Below, piece after piece: positions 11,701-23,869 of a stretch of DNA of 64,000 nucleotides (positions within the stretch are counted from its first letter, which is position 1; every line of letters starts with the position of its first letter). The notes below the pieces were generated by a model that searched no databases, was not told the origin of the DNA, and worked only from the letters and a program-made list of their open reading frames with translations. The translations under genes and the position numbers were made by a program. Source of the DNA: Eublepharis macularius (lineage: Eukaryota; Chordata; Lepidosauria; Squamata; Eublepharidae); NCBI RefSeq assembly GCF_028583425.1, contig NC_072795.1:74166001-74230000 (forward strand), written 5' to 3'.

Positions 11701-14700
11701 TGTCAGTGACTGCTGCAGGACAGAATGATTGTATGGCCTCACTGCCCTTTACAATATTGTGCTTTTGTGATCTCCTGATCTATTTTTTCATTATAGTTCT
11801 TGGTGATGGGTAAGCTGGAATATTTAAAAATGTGGGAACCTAAAAGTTTGGTTGTGGATAAATAGAATGCCGTTTATAGAATACTGATATTGAAACCTAT
11901 TGATACCTACAATTAGCTTTTATTGACTTTATATTATCTCATAAACCCTCATTGTTAATATCATTGTAAGAACATATTGACGTGGACAGGGTAATTTACA
12001 GAATCAGATTGCATTCATGGTTAGAAGCAACAGTGTATAGATCTGGTTTCCCAGATAAATTTCCTTCTCCCACAGAAAAATAGGAGAACTTAAACATGTG
12101 CAATATAGCTTGTGTATGAAAGCACGTTTGCACAAGGTGCATATGTTGTGGTCTAGTCAACAGCAAGATCTGAGCTGTAACTTAAAAATGGATACATTCA
12201 TTTTCATTAATTGTTCACTGAACTTGGCAAGTAATCTATTTAATGGTGCAAAACTGCTCATCTGGGGGTGTTTATATGTCTCAACCAATTATAGGGTTTC
12301 ATTACATTTTATGGCCCTTAATGGATCCATTTCATTTGCCAGAATGCAAGGGAATGGAAGCTATTAATCAAGGAATAACAAAACAATTCCTCTGAATTTT
12401 TATTTTCTTCAATGAACATGAAACTGCTTAGAAATGCCCAGAAAACAGATGGAGGAAACTTCTGGCTTTGGTCTTTATCCTTTTAAACAGATCCAACAGA
12501 TTTCTATTCATGCAGGGTAGATATCTAAGACATGTTAACCCCACATCATATTTAGTGATCTAGCACAAGTAATCCCCTGCCCTGCACAAACTGCCTCAAT
12601 ACCTATTTTCTTTTCTACCTCTTTTCTCCCCTAGGAGGCTATGATACCTTTTATTCTCTGTACCCGGAGTTCTGCGAGGATGTAAAGCCTGCATCCCCAG
12701 AGAGAAATGAAATGGAGAGAAGCATCAATAACCATTGTGAGAAGCAGTGCCTCCACCACAAACCAGCATATGATCAGGTGTGTGTAGGGAAGATATGACT
12801 AATCCTGCCCACGCTTGGCTCCTTGGGGGGCTCTTCCTGTCATCATCCTGTTCATAACTGAATTGTTTGCACTTTTATTCATGTCTGGCATTGTGACAAA
12901 AAAAAATCTGAATGCATGCTTGGGGTGTTATGTACTTTAGTCTGTTCATTTACTTCTGCTTGCAGAAGTAAATGAACAGAGGAAGGAGGAAATCTAAAGC
13001 ACTGTAGGAACAAAGGCCATTACTGGCATTCCCCACCCCCCCTTCCTTGGTCATGTGTACACTTCCAAGGGACTAAAGCAAGGGAGCACTTTTTTTTATA
13101 AAGCCCAGTCTAGCTGCCTCCCTAACCTAAGTGAATCAGCATTTCGGCTCTGGTCTAGAGGATGCTTTCATAATGCATGCCAGTGTATCCTAATATAGTT
13201 TAGATTTTAGTTACAGAGGTTTACCAAACCATACCGTGTGCCTTCCTGCACCAATTCTGGAAGCTTTCTAGGCACTGCGAGGTGCTTCTTTTTTGCTTTC
13301 CTCCCACTATGCATATCTGTTTCTGGGGCTTATACACCTCCCTTTCTGAATGTCTCATTTTCTTTGCAAGAGTAAAGAGACTTGATTTTAAAATATATAG
13401 GAATGTAAAATGGCCTGGATGTATTTTTATTAGAGAAAGTGCCAAGAAATACAAAAGTGGTATTTTTGTTTTTTCTCTACAAACTACCGTGGAGTACTTT
13501 GGTTCCCAAAGACAGAGTCTCCCCCAGCCTTCCCCATCCTCCCACAGGATGAGAGAACACAGCTCTAGTAAGGCACTGGGGGTGGCTGTGCTTCTGATGT
13601 GGTGGGGCTGTGGGCTTTCATGTTGCTGCTGTTTTAGGATATGAAGCCAGCTTTTAGTTGGAGAAGACTGTGCAAATAGATGCTGTCTTGTCACCTTGCA
13701 ATTTAGATGGGCATGCAAAAGGTGCTGCCCTACATCCATATCATTCTTTTGAATGGAAATTAAATATGCACAGCCTTGTGTCATTAAGGCACCTCTTTGT
13801 ACTCTGAAGCTTCTGACAAAACTATTTTGCATAAAGACCTCAAGCCAGGTCTCAAAATGACAAGAAGTTTATTTGTTAGCATGATGCTTTTACATTGCAC
13901 TCCCTTTATATGTCTTGTTTCATTGCCTCTTGTTAAAGGAGGGTAAACGTAAAGGTACCTTGGAGAGTACACTTGAGGGGGGAGGTGTGAATGGGGCAGA
14001 TATGATTCCATCCCATAGAATATAACAGAACTGGCTTGTACCCTGCTGGTCTGTTCAGAAAAAGATTAAAGTCTTCCTTCAATAATAATAATGACATAAT
14101 AACATTCAATTTATATACTGCCCTTCAAGACAACTTAACACCCACTCAGAGTGTTTACAAAGTATGCTATTATTATCACCACAACAATCACCCTGTGAGG
14201 TGGATGGGGCTGAGAGGGCTCCAGAGAGCTGCGACTGACCCAAGGTCTCCCAGCTGGCTTCAAGCGGAGGAGTGGGGAATCAAACCCAGTTCTCCAGATT
14301 AGAGTCCCACACTCTTAACCACTACACCAAACTGGCTCTTACTACACCAAACTGGCTGTCAGCGGGCATGGGTCTTCTCTTTGAGAAAAGCTTTGAACTT
14401 TACTGCAGGTGTGTGTGTGTGGGGGGGGGTTGTAGAGAGAAGCCAGTGTTGTATTGCCATAATTTGCAGCAATGCAGCACTTCTGCTTGGCTGTGGTGGT
14501 TGCTCTCAGCTCTGAATTGGAGCACTTCTCAACCACAATCTGCATATTCATGGGGAAATCAAAGTTCCTGTAAGAGCTAGTACACCTGAGTAAGCAGGAT
14601 CAAAGTAGGAGGCAATACTTTTGTTACGCAAAATCAGGAGTAGCAGCTGTAACCCCTTATGGCAGAAACTGCATAGGCAATGAAAAGTGTCAAGGAACTC

Positions 14701-17700
14701 TGTGATTATATTTGATTCCTTACCTTCCAGGGGGGCCCAGTGGAAATCTTGCCTTTCCTGTACCTTGGCAGTGCCTACCATGCTTCCAAGTGTGAGTTCC
14801 TAGCTAATCTGAACATCACTGCGCTCCTAAATGTTTCCAGGAAGAGTTCAGAGCCCTTTACAGATCAATACTGCTATAAATGGATTCCAGTGGAGGATAA
14901 CCACACAGCAGACATCAGCTCTCACTTCCAGGAAGCTATAGACTTTATTGGTAAGTTCTCTATATATTGCAAGCAGAAGAACATCCACCTGATGGGGGTC
15001 TAAAATGTCCCTTTTGTAATAATTAACTCAAAATTAGTCAGATTGATATAAATAGGATGACTTGAGTCTACATAGCTTGAAGATTAACGTGTCCTTTGGC
15101 ATTTTACAGTTGGTTTTCAAATGGTGAGGAAACATGCATGTGTCCTTTCATTCCATGTAGGTCCCACTAGGGGCATTGGTCGTATGAGATCACTGTAACA
15201 TGACAATATTCCTATCCTGAAGTCACTTGTTTAAATATCATATGTAGCTTGGCCGAAGGATGTGCACCGCCCCCCCCCCCCAAATAAATCTGGTTGATCC
15301 AGATCTGGGTTTTCAGGGATACCAAAAAAATTCAGTATCTCTGACATCTGAGTCAGATTCTATAATCCAGTTAGACTAAAGAATCCTGGATTTATCTGTC
15401 CATTATTCCCTATGGAGAAAAATACCTAGTGAGCATTTTTCACACAAATTCCACCAAATTTGCAGAGAGTCTACTCCTGACTATCCACTAAAGAGCCACC
15501 AAGTTTCAGGAAGATTGGACCACGGGGTCCACTTCTGTGGGCCCCTGAACAAGATGCCCCTAGCCACTCCATTGTTTCCAAGGAAGAAAACATTTCCAAG
15601 GATTTCCAGGCAAAGAGAAACTGGCTAGTGGTGGCTTGAAAGGCTCTTTTGGAACTCAAGCAGGGGTGGAAGGGCAGGATGGGGAATCCATGCTGCCTGT
15701 TGTCTCCTATCCGTCACCGGCCTCACGCTGCCCTCCTGTCATGGCATGAAGCCCTTAAAGCTTGCACAGAGGAACAATCTTCCCATGACAGAACTTCCAT
15801 TAACATATCTATTCAGTTGGCACATAAAATGGAGACAGATTACACAAGAGAGGTGCTGAGTCATTCCATCACCTTTCCTTTCCTTAGTCTAGAAGTTCAC
15901 AAATGTCAAAAACCCAAGGACCCCCATTCTGAATTTCAAAAATTGTGACTCTCCGAAACCTCTTGCTTTCTGGCCAGTGCATATCACATCACAGGCAGTC
16001 CCTTTTCAAAGCATGTGCAGCAAACCACATGTGTCCTGTGGAAGCTTCTGACTTCTCAGGTCCTCAAAACAATATAGCAAGACCCTTATCAGCTACGCTT
16101 GAAAGCAAGTTTAAGAAAAATGACTTTATTGTCTGTATATGGCCCCCAAGGTCAGATCTCAAAAGGAAGCTGATTCTATCAGGCTGCAGCTCAAAAGGCC
16201 CTGACCCAAAATCTAATCAACTCCAACCCTTGACTGGCAACAGCTTTGTAGCAGAGGCAGCAAGACATTGCCTTATTGGGTAATAACTTCTAGCTGCAGG
16301 TCAGCTGAACAGGGATGAAAAGGGCCTGGAAAAACTTGCTTGGCTGCTCACAGAGTAGAAAAAGACCAACATCACACACACAACCTGAACTTCTGGTATT
16401 CAGCTGAAAATGGCCACTGGGCTCTATTGTCTATAAATGCAGAGTGATGGCTATATCTGTATACTGAAATCCTTTCCATTGGAACATGGAGTGAAAACCA
16501 GTCTGGTTTTGTAACTGGATGTAACTGCATGAGGATAGAACTTTGTATCTCGATTCTGCTCAGCCAATGAGAGTTCCTAGGGCTGAGCTGTTGGTTCCCT
16601 GCAACTGATCAGCATGTTTTCTAGCTAGGGCTCTGAAGTAAAATCTAGAAGTTAGGTGACTGATGACATGCATTATGAACCCATCAATGGAAGAGGGGGA
16701 AACTGCTTCTGCCCTTGAGGTGGAGAGTCCCTGCCCTGTTTCCTTCATAGATACTGTAAAATAATGTGTTCCTTTCCCACATGTTCCTTTTTAAATACCC
16801 CCTTCCTTTCCTTTACATAGAAATAGTTCAGGTACATGAATGGGAACTGCCACTGCTACATCTAGCAAAGCAGAGATGTGGTCGCCTGAGAAAGGAAAAC
16901 TCAATTTTCTCTGTCCCTACACCCTCATTATAACCCTCAATGCTTATTATAACCCTCAGTTAATAACCTAGCATTGACTGAAAGGCGCTACCTCAGGAAG
17001 ACCTAGTACAAAATAATTTGTAAAAGCTTAAGATATTTGTGATATTAACACCTCTGAAATGGAAAGGGCAGGGCTGCTATCCAGGAATGTTTGATGTATG
17101 TTGAGAGGGCAAGTTTATTGAAAGAAATTATCTACCTGCTTGCTGTAGAAAGTTTAGTTCAGACATTCCAGAGAATGCTTATTGTAAGAGGATTCCAACT
17201 CATTCCAAGCTTACCTTAGCTGTAAGACATTAAGACTCCGTGGTTCAAATCATTTCTGTCATGAATCTGCTTAGGTATACAAGCTTTTGTTTCTTAGTCA
17301 AACTTCAAATGTGGGGGGTAATACTATTGAAGAGGAAGGGGGGGCACACCAAGGTAAAATGAAGAAAAAACAGCAATTGGTGCAAAGGGAAGAATCTTTA
17401 ATAATAGTATAACCCCTACACATTTTGCATATACCTTTGTCAGGGGGATTTTCCAAATTCCTATTAGTATCTTTCCCGTATGTGCACTACAACAGAGCCA
17501 CATAGTGCCCGTTCACAGGAAAGAGCACATACGGGAAAGATACTAATAGGAATCTGGGGTAATACTATTGACCTACATGTCAAGGTTGTCGTGAGAATGC
17601 ATGCAAAGCACTCAAATTATTGTTTTAAAATATATTTACGAAATGTTGCCTGCTTCTTTCATTGATGCTCTGCCTTTGTTCCCAAGGAGCTCAAGGTTCA

Positions 17701-19488
17701 GTTCTTAGTATTCCCTGGGCTCTGACCAGGTTCAGACTTGATAGTTGTCTCACATGCATTTAGACCATGCCCTGGGACCTACAATTCTACTAGTGCAGTT
17801 GTACAATGCTAATTATTATTTTTACTTCAAGATCTTTGTAGGTTAAAAAAAACTTTAGAAGACCAAGATGGTTCAAGGAGCCTTTTTTCAATTTTTTTTT
17901 TTGTTAATTGGTTTGCATGACTGTTAGTGTTTCCAAGCTGAGCAAAATGCAGCATGGCCTGTACATCTAAACAATCACATTTCACAGTAAGAAGAAACTT
18001 GGGAATTTATTTCTCAATCTTGCCAAAGCAGGACAACTTCTATTTTTAATCCACACATTTTACCTAAGGAGCTTATTTTCAGCATTTTCTTTTTAATCTT
18101 ATAACAATAATTGAATTGTGTGAGTAACCTTGGGCCTCCCATTGCGTAAAATGATAGTTCTGCCTAAGCCATTTATAGCCTGATTTAAGTCCAAGTGCCA
18201 CTTATCAAAGGTTATAATTAGAGATTTTTCGACTAGTTTATTGTGCACTTTGTGGCGGAAACCCCAGGAAACGGGGACTCGACATCCCTGCTTAACATGC
18301 ATGCTGAGTGGCTCCCAAAAGAGCCCACAGGGTGGGGACAAAGGCAGTACCGTTCAGGCATTCAGCCAAGGGGGAAATGAGTACATCTCCTCTTCAGACT
18401 GGAGGGGATATGCAGCAAACCCACATCTTTTGCCACAATTCTGTGCTGATTTTGAAAAGAACCTAACTGTTCTAGTTCTTTTGTGGTATTGTGATGGTGT
18501 AGTAGTTCTCTTATTACACATCTGCTGCTATTCATCTAAATGTGGGGGAATAAAACCTCTTACCTTTATCCAAACCAGTTAGTCTACTATATAACCCTAA
18601 AGATTTGATCTTTGAATAAATGTGAGAAGTGCTGTGCCACACTTGGTGGATGTCATGAAGTTTTATTTTCTCACATTCTGAAATTAGTTCATGAAACTTC
18701 TTTGGTCAGCCCTATACACCTCACAAAATGGGTTTTGAAATAAGATTTGAGGAATTTATTTGCTCACTTCTTGTGGCTTGCCTACTGGATGCTCTGCCAA
18801 CTTGCACATGTTGCCATGATATTTTAAAGCTTGGCTCCACACTTGTGAAGGCCAGAACCGAGAAAAAAAAAGTTGGTAAAAAAGTTTGTAAATCACTGCT
18901 TTCAAGAAGTACCTTGTATATTACTCATTCTTGTTCTAGAATTCTCAAGAGGCAAATAACTTCAGTTCTACTTGAAATACTCACCATGACATTCACTAGT
19001 ATTAAAAACTGATCTCTTGAATCTCCCCCCCACCTTTTTTTTTTTTTTTAGACTGCACCAGACGGGCAGGGGGCAAAATCTTGGTGCACTGTGAAGCTGG
19101 AATTTCTCGCTCTCCCACGATCTGCATGGCTTATCTCATGAAAATGAGAAAGTTCCGTCTGGAGGAGGCTTTTGATTACATCAAACAACGTAGGAGTCTG
19201 ATCTCACCAAACTTTGGTTTCATGGGCCAGCTGTTACAGTATGAGTCAGAAATACTGTCTTCAACACCCAGCCCTCCTGTCACCTCTTGCAAAAGGGATG
19301 CTGTGTCTTTCTTCACAGAAGAACTTTCCTTGAGCAAAAGCTTTGAAGGCTCCTGTTACACTTTTCCTACCTCAGTTTTGAATTCTGTACCCATTCACTC
19401 ACCTGTTCATCAGCTGAAACTTAATCCTATTGCGGCAACTTCATCCTGCTGGACCCTTCTGGGAGCAAGGGATAATACAGTCCAGTAA
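8361..19488 (+). CDS. DUSP5: Dual specificity phosphatase 5 (four exons)
   Basis: The CDS joins 8361-8775, 12635-12777, 14731-14950 and 19052-19488 (1215 nt, 404 residues). All three introns have GT-AG ends and the phases fit. The product is a nuclear MAP-kinase phosphatase that dephosphorylates the activation-loop Thr and Tyr of ERK1/2 and can hold ERK in the nucleus. The N-terminal rhodanese-like ERK-binding domain (about 5-150) carries the basic kinase-interaction motif RRAR at 52-55. The catalytic domain begins at about 187, with general acid Asp242 and the signature HCEAGISR (272-279; nucleophile Cys273). The Asp-Cys spacing of 31 matches human DUSP5 (384 aa). The protein is longer than human because of extra residues in exon 1 and a C-terminal extension (WTLLGARDNTVQ) past the ATSSC end. 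Start ATG at 8361 has AAAG before it. No frame defects are visible. Confidence 0.96.
8776..12634. other. DUSP5 intron 1, no gene inside
   Basis: The 3.86-kb intron runs from GTGAGG to CCCCTAG. The first 500 bases still belong to the CpG-rich region. A poly-G run lies near 10119-10131. I see no exon-like frame, RNA gene or clear transposon. Confidence 0.6.
12635..12777 (+). CDS. DUSP5: DUSP5 coding exon 2
   Basis: The acceptor is CTCCCCTAG/GAGG. The exon completes Gly139 and encodes the end of the non-catalytic domain (GGYDTFYSLYPEFCEDVKP) and the linker to AYDQ. The donor is ATCAG/GTGTGT in phase 0. Confidence 0.95.
12941..12980. repeat. Perfect palindrome in DUSP5 intron 2
   Basis: Two 19-bp arms (12941-12959 and 12962-12980; arm TCTGTTCATTTACTTCTGC) are exact reverse complements separated by TT. 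There are no flanking features of a transposon. The structure could form a cruciform in DNA or a hairpin in the pre-mRNA. Confidence 0.9.
14085..14356 (-). repeat. tRNA-derived SINE in DUSP5 intron 2
   Basis: Read on the minus strand it starts with AGCCAGTTTGGTGTAGTGGT (A box) and has the B box GGTTTGATTCC (14275-14287 region). The body follows (ACCTTGGGTCAGTCGCAGCT, then CACAGGGTGATTGTTG) and the tail is rich in ATTATT. This is the standard lay-out of a squamate Sauria-type SINE. The first 18 bases of its head (ACTACACCAAACTGGCT, plus strand) are duplicated in tandem at 14340-14356. Confidence 0.8.
14731..14950 (+). CDS. DUSP5: DUSP5 coding exon 3
   Basis: The acceptor is ACCTTCCAG/GGGG and the donor ATTG/GTAAGT. 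It encodes residues 187-259 plus one base: the start of the dual-specificity phosphatase domain (ILPFLYLGSAYHASK) and the general-acid loop WIPVEDNHTADI with Asp242. Confidence 0.95.
15255..15660 (+). mobile_element. Diverged hAT-type copy in DUSP5 intron 3
   Basis: The start GAAGGATGTGCA resembles the TAGGGATGTGCA terminal repeat of the large element at 42864. The body (ATTATTCCCTATGGAGAAAA, ACACAAATTCCACCAAATTT, then TCCACTAAAGAGCC) aligns by eye with 28745-28900, so these are two old copies of one non-autonomous family. The right terminus is not identifiable. Confidence 0.5.
17331..17557 (-). mobile_element. Small retro-insertion in DUSP5 intron 3, possibly Penelope-like
   Basis: A 16-bp direct repeat GGGGTAATACTATTGA flanks the segment, indicating insertion with target duplication. 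Inside, 17457-17485 (ATTCCTATTAGTATCTTTCC onward) is repeated inverted at 17525-17553, a snap-back structure. On the minus strand around 17425-17450 a CTGACAA, short arm, AAAA series looks like a hammerhead core in which CpGs have decayed to CpA. The family assignment is inference. Confidence 0.5.
19052..19488 (+). CDS. DUSP5: DUSP5 coding exon 4
   Basis: A long T tract and TTTTTAG/ACTGC form the acceptor. The exon encodes residues 260-404: the catalytic loop VHCEAGISRSPTICMAYL with Cys273 and Arg279, the YIKQRRSLISPNFGFMGQL helix region and the divergent C-terminal tail, ending at TAA 19486-19488. The last residues (WTLLGARDNTVQ) extend past the usual ATSSC-like end of mammalian DUSP5. Confidence 0.95.
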
Positions 19489-21630
19489 ACACAGCAGAGA
19501 TAAGACATTTTATCAACATGCAGTGCTGAAAATCTCATGGATTTCTCCCAGATACGATGGTTTTGATTTGAAGGGCCATCGCTTCCAGGAAGGAAAAGTA
19601 TGGCTTTATATTGAGATGAAATCAAGGTCTGAATACACTTAAACTTGGAACAGTTATGCAGTTTCAAGGCCTTACATCATGCTGAGCCTAGCTGCTTACG
19701 CTCAAATTGACTTAGGGTTTGAACTAGAAAATATTCTTCCTTTTTTCAAAAGTAGATTCCATTCCTTTCTCCATAGGAGAAATGTGTCTATAGACACCAG
19801 TTGGTCAGGCTTTCAAAAGAGTGTATGTTTTTAAAATGTGTGCATCTTTAAGGGTGTTTTTAAATACCTGCTGGGATCTGTGTGCATCCACTACTGTACT
19901 TCCAGACCATGCTGGAGCAGAGCAAGCTACACACAAAATCAGGCTTGTCCAATTGCTTCTCAGTTCCTGCCACTTCTTCTTAATTACAGCTTCATTTTAA
20001 AGTGTAAGCAATAAGCAGCTATGTCAGGAAAGCAGAGCTGTAATGAAAAGCACAATTTATGAAAGAAGCAAACCTTAACATTTAGTGGTGGCAGAAACTT
20101 TAATGTTTGCTTTTTCCTGTTTTTATGTCCTATGTTGCAGGCTACAAGAGGATCAGAAAATGTAGGAAGCAAACTTTCCTCTTCACACACCCATGTGTTT
20201 GCCAGTGTTTATTACCATACAACTGGGGTCTAATCAGAGGTGTATTTTCCCCAGAAGCCCTGGAGGAGGGGGGAGTGTCATGTTCTAGGCTAAGTAATGA
20301 GATTAGGTAGATTTGAGCAGAGCAACTTCTAGATCCCCCAAGGCTGCTTGAAACCTGATAAGGGAGCTGCCCTCTGTATCATCCAAATTAATCCAGCTAG
20401 GAATTCCAAAGGTTCCTTATTTTAAAGAAATGTCGTTCTAGGATACCTTGATCCTATCAAAGTGCAATGAGTGGGCTGTTCAAATCCTCTTTATTGTATT
20501 AGTGGCCTGGTCTAAATGATGTGCTTATCAAATTTCTGATTGCTGATGCAATGCCTGGTGTTAGTACTTGAGCACTGATTCTCGCCAACAATAATAAGCC
20601 TTGCATGGTATAAAGGATTTTAAAAAAATATATCTTTCCATTGTGATGTGTTTCCCCCTCCTTATCTCTCTTGGGGCTCTGCAAGTTCCATATTCCATGG
20701 GCCATTGGTAACTTTCCATGGAAAGCTGTAGAAGCCATCATTTACACCAGGCTCCAATTTTGCTCCGTCACTGGATTTGGCAATATGCTATACTCATCTT
20801 TTCAGCCTTGCCCCTAAATGGCCTCAGTACAGCTGTTTGGGTGAGGAGTGTGATGCTGCATACAGTTCAAGTGGTAGCTGACCAAGGACAGCCAAATATA
20901 GGCATGGGTGAGCTATTGCTTAATTGGTCTTTTACAGTTAGTGCTGGGAAATGGTCAAATGGAGGTCAACAATCCCAAAGTGCATATTCTTCCTCTGCCA
21001 TCTCTTGAGTTCAATGACCAAAGCACAGCTCATAACTCAGGTGTAGTTCACTCACACATCAGTCACTGGGTCATGTGCAGAAAAAAGTAGAGGGGAATGC
21101 CCATAGCCACAGCCTGTTCAAGACTCAGACCTCTAGTCTATTCTTTGAGCAGAGCTGCTTTGGCCTTCAAATAACATACTCTCATTTAGAATACATGTAA
21201 ATTAAATAATCAGTTTCTCCCAGCTATTGAACAGAAATTAGTTATGAGTATAAATGATTGTTTTAGAACTCTCAAATCAAACTCTTGCAATTTGAATCAC
21301 TAGTTGTTAAATAGATGGGGGGAGGGGAGCTTTGCAGATTGCCCAAGTGAAGTGTTATCAACTTGTACACTGTGTGTTCTTGGTATATGTTGTGTGCGGC
21401 TTGCTATTCCATGTTTAGGTCTGTTCCATATCACATTTCCTGGGATGGAATAATTTCATTTATCTAATAGGTTCCTTTTTGCGGGGGCTCTATGTGTCTA
21501 GCTTGTGTGTCTGAAAGCAGTTCAGTTTGTGTGCTGTCTGTCATATTTTTAATATGAGGAATGGCAATAATTGCCTGAAACTTGTGAATGTGAACAAACT
21601 TTTTAAAATAAAGTTTAAAAATAAACAACT
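19489..21630 (+). other. DUSP5: DUSP5 3' UTR
   Basis: Non-coding sequence follows the stop codon and ends at two poly(A) signals. It is A/T-rich with scattered ATTTA elements, which fits a short-lived immediate-early mRNA. Length (about 2.1 kb) is inferred from the distance to the first good AATAAA. Confidence 0.6.
21607..21625 (+). terminator. Tandem polyadenylation signals of DUSP5
   Basis: AATAAA occurs at 21607-21612 and again at 21620-21625, followed by a T/GT-rich stretch (ACTCTTTTTTGTTCT). These are the best candidates for DUSP5 3' end formation. Confidence 0.65.
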
Positions 21631-23003
21631 CTTTTTTGTTCTAATTATTACTTGCATTAAATCATATGATATGTGAAATCATTATAACCACAATCAAAGA
21701 TACACAGTTCTTAAAAGCTGGTTCTACATTCATTGTTTAGTATGAAATTGCCACAGTTCCTTCACTCTGTTTTTGGAAGAATATCCAGATAACAAATGTG
21801 TTGCTTTCCAGTGTTAGCATTCTTGTTTTCCTTCTTTTTTTCACCCAGACCTGATTTGTGTGGAGGTTTTAGCCTAATATTGTAATACCAGGCTTTTCTA
21901 TGTGGATAGGGGGGAAAGCTTTTGACACTGTGGCAGCTGAGTATGCATGAGGAGGGAAGGAGGGAGAGTTCTGAGAATACAGTCCAAACCCCACACTCTA
22001 GCCTCTCTTTTTATTTGTGTAACTGGCCCCCCTCTAGCCACCCACAATCAGTAAAAGGGAGGTACAAGCTTTATTTAACTGCTTGGTAGCATGTATACTT
22101 TGTTTACTAAACAAAGTTTAGGAAACTTTGTGAGCCTAATAGAATAATGTAGTACTTAACTGTGAGGTAAGTATACCTCTTTGACACAGCTATTTTGACT
22201 TGACAGACAAGATGCAGGTAGAACTGAACAAACATACACTTTGAGGCCTCACTGGGCAGAAAGGCAGGGTTATGAAGGAAAATGAATAAAAATATTCTCA
22301 GGCAACTTTACAATTATAAACAAGGAAGTATGAAGGTCCTTTCAAAAAGCCTTGAGGATTGTAGTTCTTTAAAGAGACTAATGCTCTGTAGCACAATGGC
22401 AGTAGCTTCAAAAACTATTACTGCCGGCTTTCTAAGTTGAGAGATGCTATCGTAATTGAAATTGTAACCAGCCATATTGGCTCATATTTATATAGCTGGT
22501 ATCAGCACAGTTGTACTGGCCACTACTTTTCAGCACAGTGTCTTCTGGTGAACAAAATTCTTGCTGGCCTAAAAAAATGATAAATGGTCCCATCCTGTCT
22601 TTTTTCATGTGAATCCAGGGTTTCTTTGGAAGCTTGTCAGTGCAGTAAAGGGTTAGTGAAAGACATCTTTTCCTCACTGCTCTTCCCTGCAATGAGTATG
22701 GGCGTGTTTAAGTCTGTGTTCTAGGTGCATGCACTTGCAGTTCACGGAAGTGTCAGTGAGGCCTAGGCCGCAGCACCCTATATAAATGGATTGAGTATGT
22801 ACCCTAGAATACTCTTCCTGAGTCCTCAGCAATGAACGGGTTCTTCACTGGACAAACTAATAAGAGTTCTATAAAGAAAGTTTAAAAACACTGACCCAGA
22901 ACAAGTGCAGCTAACAAAATGACATCATTTCTGGAAGTGACATCATCACACTGGCTGGGAGCATGCATATAGCCCATTTGCCATTTGGCAGAAGAGCAAA
23001 CCA
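21631..23003. other. Intergenic, nothing recognised
   Basis: Downstream of DUSP5. No coding motifs, RNA genes or bounded repeats are seen. Confidence 0.4.
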
Positions 23004-23014
23004 CCAGGAGTTTG

Positions 23015-23312
23015 TATTGTCGAAGGCTTTCACGGCCGGAGAACGATGGTTGTGGGTTTTCCGGGCTGTATTGCCGTGGTCTTGGCATTGTAGTTCCTGA
23101 CGTTTCGCCAGCAGCTGTGGCTGGCATCTTCAGAGGTGTAGCACCAAAAGATAGAGATCTCTCAGTGACACTCTGTCTTTTGATGCTACACCTAAAGATC
23201 TCCATCTTTTGGTGCTACACCCCTGAAGATGCCAGCCACAACTGCTGGCGAAACGTCAGGAACTACAATGCCAAGACCACGGCAATACAGCCCGGAAAAC
23301 CCACAACAACCA
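23015..23312. mobile_element. Snap-back Penelope-like element copy 1 with hammerhead-like cores
   Basis: It is flanked by CCAGGAGTTTG (23004-23014 and 23313-23323), an 11-bp target duplication. It starts TATTGTCGAAGGCTTTCACG and ends ACAACAACCA. The right half is the reverse complement of most of the left half. Each half encodes, outward on opposite strands, CTGAAGA (23223-23229 on plus), a GC-rich stem II and GAAACGTC. That is the conserved core of a hammerhead ribozyme, as found in the terminal repeats of Penelope-like retroelements. A second, near-identical copy interrupts the L1 at 39451. Non-coding. Confidence 0.75.
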
Positions 23313-23323
23313 CCAGGAGTTTG

Positions 23324-23860
23324 CCTGCCACTGGTGGGCACCTGGCAAGCCTAGTCACATTTCATCCAAACAAATAAAATACATCATTTTGGTAGCCTTT
23401 GCAGCAACTGTATAAAGTAGGATACTATTATCTCAGCATTGCAACTGTGGGTTTGAGGCTGAGAGATCGTAACTTGCTTGCCTAAGTCTGCAGAGTTATT
23501 TTATGGCTGAGCAGAGGCTAAACTGTAAACTTCTTGGCTTAGACTCTTCTTTCATGGACTGATTCTAACTGGGCAGAGAGATGATGCCTACTCATTCTTT
23601 CTGCTGCGGGGAAATGCAGGAAGCCATTTACCACAGCACACAAATGGGGAAGTAAGGCTTTGGGCGGGGGAGGTGTTACCACCAGCCTCGCACAGTTCAG
23701 TTCTCTGACATTTGTGCTCTATCACACTGCCAGCTTGCTTTGAGACATGAGTAAATTCTCTAAATAGGGAATCTGAATATAGCTCATGAGGCACATTGAG
23801 TCATCCAAGTAAATCCGGGGTCTCATTGCAGCATCCCATTTGGTTGTAAGTCTGTTATAA
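23324..23860. other. Intergenic, nothing recognised
   Basis: No gene or clear repeat boundary between the snap-back element and the BovB fragment. Confidence 0.4.
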
Positions 23861-23869
23861 ATGATGGAG

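Noticed and set aside
13221..13832. 203-codon minus-strand frame in DUSP5 intron 2
   Set aside because: No recognisable domain, no splice or promoter context, and composition like random intronic DNA.
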